From contig CAZUWV010000021.1 in the NCBI GenBank assembly GCA_964624255.1, positions 1-21,585 on the forward strand: a stretch of DNA of 21,585 nt, written 5' to 3'. The stretch's first letter is position 1; each line of letters opens with the position of its first letter. The translations under genes were made by a program, and so were the position numbers. Origin of the DNA: JAUZQZ01 sp964624255 (GTDB lineage Bacteria; Pseudomonadota; Zetaproteobacteria; Mariprofundales; Mariprofundaceae). Positions 8,012 through 15,859 of the stretch are shown piece by piece. The notes under the pieces are model-generated. The model had not been told where the DNA came from. It saw nothing but the letters and a program-made list of their open reading frames with translations, and did no database searches.

Positions 8012-8703
8012 TGTGTAAAGCGATCAAAGTAAAGATCAAGGAAAGCATCCATGCCGGTGTGAGTCTTCGCCCTGCATATGTCTTCATGATGATGGTGTCT
8101 TTGGTTTCATGGGCCATTTTGGCCTCGGCAACGCCTGCTGGAATTACGCTTGAAACCATCGGCCCAGTGTATTCAATCAAGGAACAGGATTTTCTTGAAT
8201 ATATCAAGAACAAGCTGCTCGCCATGCAGAAGTCGGGTGCACTGAAGCGTTTGCAGGAAAAGCAGCTTAAGCGAGCAAAGAAGCACATCGAGCGCCCGAT
8301 ACCCGTGGCTGGCATCACGCGCACCACGAAGCCACACGTATTCTATGTTAATCCATCTATCCGCATTGATCATACCATTACAGACCAGAAGGGGCGCATC
8401 ATCGTGATGGCGGGAACGCAAGTGAACCCGTTTGATTACATCAGTATGAGCGAGGATTTGGTGTTCATTGATGGCGACGATCCGGAACAGGTCAAATGGG
8501 CCATGCACATGCACGCCCGTTACCACGGACATACAAAAGCGATTCTGACCAAGGGCTCGCCGATTGATTTGATGAAGAAGTGGAAACAGCGTTTCTATTT
8601 TGATCAGAAGGGGGTGCTGACGAAGAAATTTCACCTCCGCCACGTTCCGGCCATTGTCAGTCAATCAGGGAAATTATTTCGTATCCAAGAGGTGGTGTTG
8701 TGA
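8011..8703 (+). CDS. traW: TraW, periplasmic pilus assembly protein
   Basis: A 230-residue exported protein (210 in F). A long N-terminus holds a hydrophobic segment at about residues 22-38 ending in a likely ASA cleavage site near residue 40. The mature start TLETIGPVYSIKEQDFLEYI is the TraW signature. Next come KPHVFYVNPSIRIDHTITDQ, the motif AGTQVNPFDYISMSEDLVFI with DGDDPEQV, and a thioredoxin-like TrbC-related end (YFDQKGVLTKKFHLRHVPAI). TraW works with TrbC and TraU in pilus extension. The start shares one base with the stop of the peptidase gene (TGATG). Confidence 0.95.
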   Translation: MCKAIKVKIKESIHAGVSLRPAYVFMMMVSLVSWAILASATPAGITLETIGPVYSIKEQDFLEYIKNKLLAMQKSGALKRLQEKQLKRAKKHIERPIPVAGITRTTKPHVFYVNPSIRIDHTITDQKGRIIVMAGTQVNPFDYISMSEDLVFIDGDDPEQVKWAMHMHARYHGHTKAILTKGSPIDLMKKWKQRFYFDQKGVLTKKFHLRHVPAIVSQSGKLFRIQEVVL

Positions 8704-9186
8704 ATGACCAGACGAGGGCACTACAAAACGGGTATTGGAGTTTCTTTCTGCGCTGCATCGGCAGTGCTGTGGATCGGATATCCTCCAGTGTACGCCACCA
8801 TCACGATGGTTTTAGCCATGGCATCCGCAGCCTTGCCGGACGACATGGAAATAAAGTGGTGGCGGCGGGGGGAGAGACACAGTGTTATCCCGCATCGCAC
8901 GCTCACACACTGGCTGGCGCCATGGCTGGTGATGCTCGTATGGATTGCACAGGAGACCCAATCAAACGGAGTAAGCATAGCTTTTGCGGCTTTGTTTGGT
9001 CTGGTATCAGGAGCCATCGGCCATATTCTCATGGATTGGCTCACGCCGATGGGCGTCCCCGTTTTGTCTCCATTCCGTCGTCAATCTTTACACATGATTC
9101 ATTCCGGGAATCGAACGACGGAAAGCGTTGTTGCCCTTCTTTCCTTCGGAGTCGGATCAACGCTTTTGTTCTTGAGCCTGGCATGA
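8704..9186 (+). CDS. YdjM-like membrane-bound metal-dependent hydrolase
   Basis: A 160-residue polytopic membrane protein of the YdjM/DUF457 family. Candidate metal-binding residues are His6, Asp46 in ALPDDM, His64 and His69 in HRTLTHW, and His107 and Asp111 in GHILMDWLTPMGV. Hydrophobic segments lie at about residues 17-44, 72-82, 91-109 and 142-159. Members are annotated as putative hydrolases and sit in the inner membrane; the true substrate is unknown. It is not a standard F transfer protein. Yet it starts immediately after the traW stop and overlaps traU by 4 bases, so it is cotranscribed with the pilus genes. Confidence 0.85.
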   Translation: MTRRGHYKTGIGVSFCAASAVLWIGYPPVYATITMVLAMASAALPDDMEIKWWRRGERHSVIPHRTLTHWLAPWLVMLVWIAQETQSNGVSIAFAALFGLVSGAIGHILMDWLTPMGVPVLSPFRRQSLHMIHSGNRTTESVVALLSFGVGSTLLFLSLA

Positions 9187-10235
9187 ACGGAGTACCTGCA
9201 AGAACCCGCGATTTCAAGTCTGTACGGGCATTGCTAATAGCGTTTTTGACCATGGTAGCAATGTGTGCACATACCCCCAGCGCACTGGCTGGTGGCATGT
9301 GCCACGGTAGATTCATAAATCCAATTACAGACATTAACTGGATAAACATGTTTCCAATCACCATCGCCGGTATTCCTATAGGGAAAAGCAGCCCGTTACT
9401 ACCCGATACCATCCGCGATAAGGGTGGGCTGCCTATTTGCACATGTCCCATTCCCCTTCCTCCATTCGTCCGCATCGGTTTACCCATTGGTTTTTGGGAA
9501 CCCGTCCGTCTATCCGAAGTGGTCAGGCAACCATTGTGCTTTCCATCGCTTGGTGGTCTGGACCTTGGGGGCGTGGTGTCGGCGGTTTTACCTCACGGAT
9601 CGCGCACCCCGAACCAGGGGGACCGAAAATCTTTCTATCAGGTCCATTGGCTGGCCAATCCTTTATTGTTTATCCTGAACATCATTACTGATGTTACCTG
9701 TTTGCAGCATGAATCGTTTGATGTCCTGTACTTGACAGAATTCGATCCGATGTGGAATGACGATGAACTGTCGGCCATCATCAATCCTGAAGCGTTGTTG
9801 TTTGGTAACCCTATCGCCCAGGCCGCATGTGTGGCGGATTGCGTAGCTTCCACAGCCTACCTACCCCTGGATCCGTTGTTCTGGTGCGCTGGATGTCAGG
9901 GCGGGCTATACCCCTTCACAGGAACAATATCAGATCATGTTGGTGGCGTGATGGCATCGCTTCTGCTCACTGAGCGTTTTCAGGCAAAGATGCACCGGGA
10001 GCTATTGGCTTCGATTACCAGCATTCGCCAGGGACAGTGTTTTGCGTACCCCTTTCCCATTGTATTGAAGAGTCAGTATAGGTATCAGTTGGTGTTACCT
10101 ATCCGTCAGATTCTTCTACCATCCCAACCCTTTGGCCGCTCTACGGTCCTTATTGCCCCTGGCAAGGAATTTCCTGTATTGGGGGAAGATTTTGTTTGGC
10201 AATCATGGCGCAAGAGAGACTGTTGTGCGTTATAG
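9183..10235 (+). CDS. traU: TraU, cysteine-rich periplasmic pilus assembly protein
   Basis: A 350-residue exported protein (330 in F) from the ATG at 9183. The frame is open further upstream, but only the part from here has TraU similarity and a signal peptide (hydrophobic core at about residues 16-30, ending SALAG). It has many cysteines: GGMCHGRF, PICTCPIPLPP, QPLCFPS, DVTCLQHESFD, AACVADCVAS, FWCAGCQGG, GQCFAYP and a final RDCCAL. These, with GLPIGFWEP and FDPMWNDDELS, are diagnostic of TraU, which acts in DNA transfer and pilus assembly with TraW and TrbC. Its disulfides are a likely client of the DsbC-like protein of this operon. Confidence 0.96.
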   Translation: MNGVPARTRDFKSVRALLIAFLTMVAMCAHTPSALAGGMCHGRFINPITDINWINMFPITIAGIPIGKSSPLLPDTIRDKGGLPICTCPIPLPPFVRIGLPIGFWEPVRLSEVVRQPLCFPSLGGLDLGGVVSAVLPHGSRTPNQGDRKSFYQVHWLANPLLFILNIITDVTCLQHESFDVLYLTEFDPMWNDDELSAIINPEALLFGNPIAQAACVADCVASTAYLPLDPLFWCAGCQGGLYPFTGTISDHVGGVMASLLLTERFQAKMHRELLASITSIRQGQCFAYPFPIVLKSQYRYQLVLPIRQILLPSQPFGRSTVLIAPGKEFPVLGEDFVWQSWRKRDCCAL

Positions 10236-11001
10236 CGCAATTTTATTACTTTTCTGCGGGCTGATTACGCCCGCGCATGCAAGTGCTGAATCTGATACGC
10301 CGTTTGCATTCCCAAGCGCGAGTGTTCTGCGAAGCCGAAGCGGTCAGGGCCGGGCGCACTTACCTTCAACGAATGCGATTCAGAAGAACGTCCGCAAGAG
10401 TCGCGACAAGTTGTCTCGGTTTCATCCTGATCGCGTACCTGTTCAATCCTTTCCAAAAATACCGCCCCGTCCAGCGGCGCATATTGACTTCAATGAGGTC
10501 ATTCGGAATGCCGGGAAAGCCAAGCGGATTTTAACCCATCCAAAGGATCATTCACCGAGGCTTCTGGTTTTCGTATCGTTTTCGATGCCCAGGAAAAGTT
10601 TACAACGTTTGGCCATGCAGGCCGGTTTGGCCCATGCCGCAGTCATGCTTCGCGGTTTGGTGTCCGATGCGAAGGGTAAACCCTCGTTTCACGCGACCGG
10701 TATTGCAGTAGGTAAGCTGGAACTGAAGAAAGGCCAGGGCTTTTCGGTTAGTCCCATGGCATTCAAAAAGTATGGTATCAGTCAGGTGCCCGCCTTCGTG
10801 CTGGTTACGGGAAAAATATGCACGACATGTGGAATGAACTTTATTCCGAAACACATGAGACTCTTTGGAGATGTGAGCCTGGGTTATGCGCTACGAGCCA
10901 TGGCGCTACGCCATCCCGGCCAGTCGGAACGCATCAAGCCATATCTGACGCGATTAAAAACAGGTTTTTTTGAATCTGCACCTGGTGGACGCAGCAAGTG
11001 A
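10225..11001 (+). CDS. trbC: TrbC, periplasmic F-type pilus assembly protein
   Basis: About 258 residues from a GTG at 10225, inside the last codons of traU. A longer ATG frame from 10132 would lack a signal peptide, while GTG gives MRYSAILLLFCGLITPAHASA, a clear Sec leader. A polar linker follows. The TrbC domain begins near residue 110 with LLVFVSFSMPRKSLQRLAMQ, continues with AAVMLRGLV, and contains the cis-proline-like loop GISQVPAFVLV. In F, TrbC binds TraW and TraU and is needed for pilus assembly. A CTTC pair at residues 199-202 comes after the proline loop and so is not in the thioredoxin catalytic place. The C-terminus overlaps the next gene (GTGA). Confidence 0.9.
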   Translation: MRYSAILLLFCGLITPAHASAESDTPFAFPSASVLRSRSGQGRAHLPSTNAIQKNVRKSRDKLSRFHPDRVPVQSFPKIPPRPAAHIDFNEVIRNAGKAKRILTHPKDHSPRLLVFVSFSMPRKSLQRLAMQAGLAHAAVMLRGLVSDAKGKPSFHATGIAVGKLELKKGQGFSVSPMAFKKYGISQVPAFVLVTGKICTTCGMNFIPKHMRLFGDVSLGYALRAMALRHPGQSERIKPYLTRLKTGFFESAPGGRSK

Positions 11002-12452
11002 AGCGTTCCTTGTTTTTGGTACATCCTCCTTTTGCCGTGTGGCTTTTGATATGTCTTTCGCTTGCGTGGATAAATATCCCAAACAGCGCCCATGCAGGGC
11101 CAGTTCAGGATGCTAAAAGCTTTGGGGCAGCGGGCATGAACAGGGCTACAGGCATCTTGAAATCTGGCAGTATTAACGCAAATACGATACCGGGCTTCAC
11201 TACGGCGAATCCGCCGCAGACAGCATTCCAGAACAACCCAGGTGCGCTGTCGAACGCGGCAACTACGGCTGCCACGCAGGACAAGACTGGCGCAGGCAAG
11301 TTCATTGTCCATTCCGCCGCGACCCGAGCGCAGTTTAATTTCACAGCCAACGATCCTCTGATGAAGAATGCCCTGGGCATCCGTCAGCATGCCCAGGCAC
11401 TGGTGGGCATGAACGCCACCTCCTCGAATGGTTCCTGCCGTAATGTCACCACCACGACACCGGATCTGTTTCGCACCTACACATGTGCAACGGGGAAGAC
11501 ATCGAATGTCTTCTCCAAGCATGTATGCACAACGGGTAAGACGCCGAATTTCTTCAGCAATCATGGCTGCACCAGTGGTCGGACATCGGATGTATTTGGC
11601 AGTTACGCATGTACCAGAGGTCGGACACCGGATGTATTCAGCAATCACGCTTGCACCGTGCGGATTGATCCGGACATCTTTTCCAACCATTCTTGTTATA
11701 CCGGTCGGCACCCGGACATTTATAAAAATTACACATGCACCAAGAGCCGTCCATCAGTTATTTCTACTTGTGACAGGGCGCTGGTAGTAACGGCGACAAG
11801 TCGCCCTTATTGTTCTCCGGGGCAGACCCTTGCTAGTAGCGGCTTGGGTAATATTGCGGGTCCGGGAACGTATGGATCTCCGGGCTACTTAATGTTTACG
11901 GCTCAATGCGGCGCACCAGGCGGATGGACGAACGTTTATATACGGGGTGCAGACTGGCTGGGGAGCTGCGATTACTTCAAGTGGTATCGAGGTCTCGGAC
12001 ATCTAAATGTTAATATTCCGCCGTGGCGAACTGGATTTACTTATGCAGGTGCCGTTTATTTGATCAAGTGGAGCGGTTACTTCTACTGTATGAACCCGGC
12101 CCAAGTTTATTACCGATCTCGTGGGTGCAGCGGAAACAATTGCGCGGCCACATTCAGAGTGGATGATGGCACCACCAAACAGGGGTGCTCCAATGGAGCC
12201 GCTATAGCTCAAAGATGGGGATGGTATAAATGGGGACGCACCTGGCGCTATGGGGCGCATAATTATTGCCCCGGTGTCCCCACCCTTGTGTATGGATGGT
12301 ATAAATCGGGTCACCACTGGTACTATGGATATTACAATGTATCTCCGCACATCATGCAAGTCCCAAATTATAAATACCATGGCCTTTTCTGGACGCGCGC
12401 ACATAACATCGTCACATATTCCGATCAGTGGGTGAATCAGGCATGCAGGTAG
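10998..12452 (+). CDS. TraN-like protein 1: TraN N-terminal region, 14-residue repeats, aromatic tail
   Basis: A 484-residue exported protein starting at a GTG that overlaps the trbC stop. The signal peptide ends NSAHAG near residue 34. The first 155 residues resemble the N-terminal part of TraN-type mating-pair stabilisation proteins (DAKSFGAAGMNRATGILKSG, NTIPGF, NDPLMKNALG). Residues 157-254 are seven tandem 14-residue repeats, each with one cysteine, for example VFSKHVCTTGKTPN. The rest is rich in Gly, Tyr, Trp and Cys (WGWYKWGRTWRYG, YGWYKSGHHWYYGYY) and I do not recognise it. The TraN C-terminal domain is missing and is carried by the next gene. The likely location is the periplasm or outer membrane, where TraN contacts the recipient cell; the exact role of this half is inference. 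Confidence 0.8.
   Translation: MKRSLFLVHPPFAVWLLICLSLAWINIPNSAHAGPVQDAKSFGAAGMNRATGILKSGSINANTIPGFTTANPPQTAFQNNPGALSNAATTAATQDKTGAGKFIVHSAATRAQFNFTANDPLMKNALGIRQHAQALVGMNATSSNGSCRNVTTTTPDLFRTYTCATGKTSNVFSKHVCTTGKTPNFFSNHGCTSGRTSDVFGSYACTRGRTPDVFSNHACTVRIDPDIFSNHSCYTGRHPDIYKNYTCTKSRPSVISTCDRALVVTATSRPYCSPGQTLASSGLGNIAGPGTYGSPGYLMFTAQCGAPGGWTNVYIRGADWLGSCDYFKWYRGLGHLNVNIPPWRTGFTYAGAVYLIKWSGYFYCMNPAQVYYRSRGCSGNNCAATFRVDDGTTKQGCSNGAAIAQRWGWYKWGRTWRYGAHNYCPGVPTLVYGWYKSGHHWYYGYYNVSPHIMQVPNYKYHGLFWTRAHNIVTYSDQWVNQACR
11466..11759 (+). repeat. Seven tandem 42-bp coding repeats in TraN-like gene 1
   Basis: Seven contiguous units of exactly 42 bases begin at 11466, 11508, 11550, 11592, 11634, 11676 and 11718. 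Each encodes 14 residues of the type (V/F)F-S-N-H-x-C-T-x-G-R-T-P-D. The units differ at many bases, so they are old, but length and the Cys position never vary. One cysteine per unit suggests regular disulfide pairing between neighbours. Confidence 0.92.
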
Positions 12453-14215
12453 CGCGGTTACTGATTGTTTTCTGCGGCGCAGCCATGTCATTGATATCCG
12501 CCACCCATGCTTACGCTGCAATCAATGCGAGAGGGAACCCGAATTGCATGCTTATCTCCCGCACATGCGTTGACAAGACATCAAGATTTATCGCTGGGCA
12601 ATGGGTGTCCCGCCCGTGCTGGCGATGGAGCAACAAGTATACTTGTGCGGGCCCCACCGTTGATACTTGCCAGCCTTACGTCAAGCGCGGCTGTGGTCAG
12701 GTAGGGAGCTTATGCACGTCTCGTTTTCCGAACGGTCAATGTAAGGTCTTCACCAACACCTACCGCTGTCTGGAAAGCAAAGGTTCATATTTCAATACCT
12801 GCGTGCCCTGGATAAACAAGGGCTGCCGCTCGATTAGCCAACAAAATTGCAATTTAGGGTGGTGTATCAAGATAAGGGCTCGTGGAGGCACATCCTTACA
12901 ACACACCTACCAATGTCTGGATCACAAAGGAACGGGCAGTAATACATGCACTCCGTTCATCAATCGCGGCTGCACGCCTCTTCCAGGGGGTACGGTGACG
13001 CATCAACCACCGAAAATAACGATTACGCAACACACCTATCAATGTCTGGATCGCAAGGGTCATCCATTCAACAACTGTCAAAAGTTGATTGCCAAAGGCT
13101 GCAAACATTCATCCAGTACAACCACCTATCAGCCGGTGGGTGGAACCACGGTCAAGGACTTGTATCAATGTCTGAACAAGGCAGGCGTAGCATACAACAA
13201 CTGCGCACCCTGGATAAACAAGGGTTGCAAACAAACCTCTTCATTCCTTGCTTCGACCACCATGAACGGAGGAAAGAATTACAACAACACCTACCGTTGT
13301 CTGGATCGGGCATCCGTTCCATTCAACAACTGCGCGTCCTGGATAAACAAGGGGTGCAAGCAGATGTCCACATCCACAACGTACCAGCCGGTGGGCGGTA
13401 TTACATATACCCATACTTACCAATGTCTGGATCGTCCGGCAGCGACGTTCAACAATTGCCAAAGCCTGATTGCCAAAGGCTGCAAACAAATTGGAAGCCC
13501 ATCTTGCCTCTATCATACGTCATCCGGCATATGCGGGACATTCAACAAGACCTTCCAGTGTCTTACAAAAAAAGGTGGCAGCTCCACCCAACAAATCTGC
13601 AAATCGGCGATGTGCATCAATGGTAGTTGCTTCAAGATGAACAGCCCTCCTGCCAATGATTTTGCCCCCGTCGTCGCCAAGTTCGCGGCTGTAACGGCAG
13701 CAGCACATTCTCTTGCAGGGTCCGGCGGCGTCAGTATTTTCAAAGGCAATGCCGAACATTGCAACAAAGTTATTTTTGGACTCAAGAATTGTTGTAAAGG
13801 CTCCCCGCCGAAGAGTTGTCCGAAAAGTGCCCTGACCCTGGATTTAGCGCGCAAGGCACGCCACGCCATTCTAGTTGGCACATTTTGCGCCGTTAAGGCG
13901 TTCTTCGGTTCCTGTCTTCGCAAGCAGGAGGTCTGGTGTACATTTCCGTCCAAGCTGGCGCGGATCGTGCAGAAGCAAGGCAGGGCGCAACTGGGGATTG
14001 GTTGGGGTGTTCCGAAAGCCCCTGTTTGTCGGGGATTTACCCCCCAAGAGTTGCAGCGGATTGACTTCTCAAAAATTAACTTATCCGAGATTTACACTGA
14101 TATTATGACAAAGATGAAGCCGATGCACGCGCGTGCTCTGGGCAGTCGGGTGAGCACGCACATTAAGAACTATTTCAATCGCGGTACGCCGACTAGCGGC
14201 AAGGTGGGACCATGA
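12443..14215 (+). CDS. traN: TraN-like protein 2: cysteine-rich repeats plus TraN C-terminal domain
   Basis: A 590-residue exported protein from the ATG at 12443, overlapping the previous gene by 10 bases, with GGTGA 7 bases upstream. MQVARLLIVFCGAAMSLISA followed by THAYA is a signal peptide. Residues about 105-380 hold six repeats of the form (H/N)TY(Q/R)CLDxxGxxFNNCxxxI, each ending KGC, plus a partial seventh. From about residue 396 (INGSCF) the conserved TraN C-terminal domain begins: DFAPVVAKFAAVTAAAHSL, VSIFKGNAEHCNKV, NCCKG, SKLARIVQKQGRAQLGIGWG, CRGFT and IDFSKINLSEIY. TraN stabilises mating pairs at the outer membrane by binding recipient surface proteins. It overlaps traF by 4 bases. 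The N-terminal TraN region is absent and is encoded in the gene before. Confidence 0.9.
   Translation: MQVARLLIVFCGAAMSLISATHAYAAINARGNPNCMLISRTCVDKTSRFIAGQWVSRPCWRWSNKYTCAGPTVDTCQPYVKRGCGQVGSLCTSRFPNGQCKVFTNTYRCLESKGSYFNTCVPWINKGCRSISQQNCNLGWCIKIRARGGTSLQHTYQCLDHKGTGSNTCTPFINRGCTPLPGGTVTHQPPKITITQHTYQCLDRKGHPFNNCQKLIAKGCKHSSSTTTYQPVGGTTVKDLYQCLNKAGVAYNNCAPWINKGCKQTSSFLASTTMNGGKNYNNTYRCLDRASVPFNNCASWINKGCKQMSTSTTYQPVGGITYTHTYQCLDRPAATFNNCQSLIAKGCKQIGSPSCLYHTSSGICGTFNKTFQCLTKKGGSSTQQICKSAMCINGSCFKMNSPPANDFAPVVAKFAAVTAAAHSLAGSGGVSIFKGNAEHCNKVIFGLKNCCKGSPPKSCPKSALTLDLARKARHAILVGTFCAVKAFFGSCLRKQEVWCTFPSKLARIVQKQGRAQLGIGWGVPKAPVCRGFTPQELQRIDFSKINLSEIYTDIMTKMKPMHARALGSRVSTHIKNYFNRGTPTSGKVGP
12755..13590 (+). 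repeat. Six to seven cysteine-rich repeat units in TraN-like gene 2
   Basis: Units start with an aromatic-x-Cys-Leu motif such as TYQCLDRKG and close with INKGC or IAKGC, with variable linkers between them (TTTYQPVGG recurs). The DNA is strongly similar between units, for example the tggataaacaagggttgcaa type of segment, so recombination between units is plausible. Each full unit has three cysteines. The repeats also create a long open frame in another phase, which is not a gene. Confidence 0.88.
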
Positions 14216-15081
14216 AAAAAATCAAGCAGGTATGTTTCTTTTCGATCACAGGCAGCATCACTACTTTGCTTACCTTATTGATGCTTGCAATTCCGCTGCC
14301 CAACATTGCTCATGCAAATATTTCAGCGGGGACGAGCACCCCGTACCTGACCGAGCACGCGCGCGGGTGGTTCTGGTATGAGCGGACGCCAATCCCTCAA
14401 AAAAAGAAAAAGGCGGAGAAGAAGAAAACAGAAGAGGTTTTCTCATTTCCGCCCAAGACGATGGTGGACGCGCGCAAACAGATTGATGCGCTAAAAACGC
14501 GAGCCATCATGCAACCTACGGAAAAGAATCTGGTTGCCTACATTCGTCTGCAAAACTGGGTCAGCGACAAATCCGAGCAATTCGCCAATGTTTGGCAAAA
14601 GGTAATCTGGCAACACCCGGAATTAAATTATGCAATTGCGCACCCAACGAATGCCCAGGCACTGGAAATTCAGGCGGATGAGAAAGATGTCTACAACCAC
14701 CGCCGCATTGCGCAGCTTGGTAAACACTACGGTTTGTTCTTCGTTTTTGAGTCCACATGTCCATACTGTCACAGGGAAGCACCGATGCTGAAAACCTTTT
14801 CGCAAAGCTACGGGATCAGTATTATCCCGATCAGCCGTGACGGCATTGGTTTGCCCGACTACCCCAACCCTCGTCCGGACACGGGAATTTCCGGCCTGCT
14901 GCATGTACATGCCGTTCCTGCGTTGTTTCTGGTTAATCCGAAGCAGCGCCAGGTCATTCCGCTGGCCTACGGGCTGATCAGCGAAAGTGAACTGATCCGT
15001 AGAATCATCGCCCTGACATCACGTTCTGCACGTCCTCAAACGGGGTATCAAAGTCTTTACAACAGGGGACATTTCCAATGA
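14212..15081 (+). CDS. traF: TraF, thioredoxin-fold pilus assembly protein with CPYC
   Basis: A 289-residue periplasmic protein (247 in F). The signal peptide ends IAHA at residue 35. A lysine-rich stretch follows at about 63-74 (KKKKAEKKKTEE), then the TraF region with ENTRY-like features such as MQPTEKNLVAYIRLQNWVSD and FANVWQKVIWQHPELNYA. The thioredoxin domain has CPYC at residues 183-186 and the cis-proline segment HVHAVPALFLVNP. F TraF itself lacks the redox cysteines and a separate TrbB supplies them; here both roles seem combined in one protein. It should act on periplasmic disulfides with the DsbC-like protein. The ATG overlaps the traN stop. Confidence 0.94.
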   Translation: MKKIKQVCFFSITGSITTLLTLLMLAIPLPNIAHANISAGTSTPYLTEHARGWFWYERTPIPQKKKKAEKKKTEEVFSFPPKTMVDARKQIDALKTRAIMQPTEKNLVAYIRLQNWVSDKSEQFANVWQKVIWQHPELNYAIAHPTNAQALEIQADEKDVYNHRRIAQLGKHYGLFFVFESTCPYCHREAPMLKTFSQSYGISIIPISRDGIGLPDYPNPRPDTGISGLLHVHAVPALFLVNPKQRQVIPLAYGLISESELIRRIIALTSRSARPQTGYQSLYNRGHFQ

Positions 15082-15859
15082 AGATGTTGATTGAGGCGTT
15101 TGTACTCATCGTTCTGGTTTTGGTTTCACCACCTGCCCGCGCAGGGATCAATCAGGACATGAACAATTTTTTCAATTCCATAGGGGTTGGCGCCACCTCT
15201 ACGCCCGCTGGCATTTATCAGTCCCAGGCAGGTGGCTACATTACCGGAGGTGGTTTATCCGCAAGGGTTCCCAACCGGAATTTTCAATTATTATCCATAA
15301 CATTGCCGTCGATAACGGCAGGATGCGGTGGCATTAACATGTTTTTGGGTGGTTTTTCATTCATTAACACGGCCCAGTTCACCTCCATGCTGCGCAACAT
15401 CGGCAACAACGCTGTGGGATATGCATTTCAGCTTGCCCTTCAGACGTTTGCTCCCCAGATATACAGCACAATGGACTCTCTGGAAAAGAAGATTCAGAAA
15501 TACACGCAAATGGCCACAAATTCCTGCCATGCCGCGCAGACGGCAGTCAACGGGTTAGCCGGTGTGTTGACCGAGAACAGCGCCAAGGGCTGCGAAGGCA
15601 TCGCGGAAATCAAGGGTTTTGCCTCAGATCGCGCCGATTCGACAAAGAAGTGCCAGAATCCAGCATTCCGTGCTCAGATGTATAATCCGGCATCCATGAC
15701 ACCTGCGGAGAAGGCAGCATCGCCGATTCACAAGAATCTTTTATGGGCGGGCATGGAACAGCAGACCTATACAGGCGTTGGCATCCCTATGAAGGAATTT
15801 CTAATGAGCCTGATCGGGACATACACTGTTGATAGTCCCAAAACAGGTCCACCGCTGCC
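15078..15859 (+). CDS. traH: TraH, N-terminal part up to the N run
   Basis: The first 260 codons of TraH, a periplasmic/outer-membrane pilus assembly and mating-pair protein. The signal peptide MKMLIEAFVLIVLVLVSPPA, then RA, ends near residue 22. Family landmarks are INQDMNNFFNSIG, QAGGYITGGGLSARVPNRN, ITAGCGGINMFLGGFSFI and the helical region ALQTFAPQIYSTMDSLEKKI. The frame is intact until the run of N. The last 55 bases (15805-15859) recur right after the gap in the same codon phase, so the gene most likely continues without a break. If the duplicate and the N are removed, the product is 465 residues, matching the roughly 458 of F TraH. The start overlaps the traF stop (ATGA). Confidence 0.93.
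15805..15859 (+). repeat. 55-bp sequence before the N run, copy 1
   Basis: These 55 bases, from tgagcctgatcgggacatac to the cc at 15859, are identical to 15960-16014. The copy ends exactly at the first N. This is the pattern left when two contigs ending in the same k-mer are joined by a scaffolder, not a biological repeat. Confidence 0.93.

Noticed and set aside
8700..9182. Upstream extension of the traU reading frame to give a 511-residue protein
   Set aside because: It runs in another phase through the YdjM-like gene, has no TraU similarity and no signal peptide at its start. TraU begins at 9183 with a Sec leader and an ATGA overlap.
10132..10224. ATG start of trbC at 10132
   Set aside because: It overlaps traU by about 100 bases and places 31 residues before the signal peptide. 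The GTG at 10225 gives a clean leader.
10884..11711. Long minus-strand open frame (275 codons) opposite trbC and TraN-like gene 1
   Set aside because: It results from the 42-bp repeats, which keep stop codons away on the other strand. It has no ribosome site and lies opposite well-supported genes.
11466..11759. CRISPR array
   Set aside because: The units are contiguous, coding and diverged, with no unique spacers between conserved repeats and no cas genes nearby.
12946..13626. 226-codon plus-strand frame inside traN
   Set aside because: A shifted-phase shadow produced by the repeat units; the traN frame is supported by a signal peptide, cysteine pattern and C-terminal domain.
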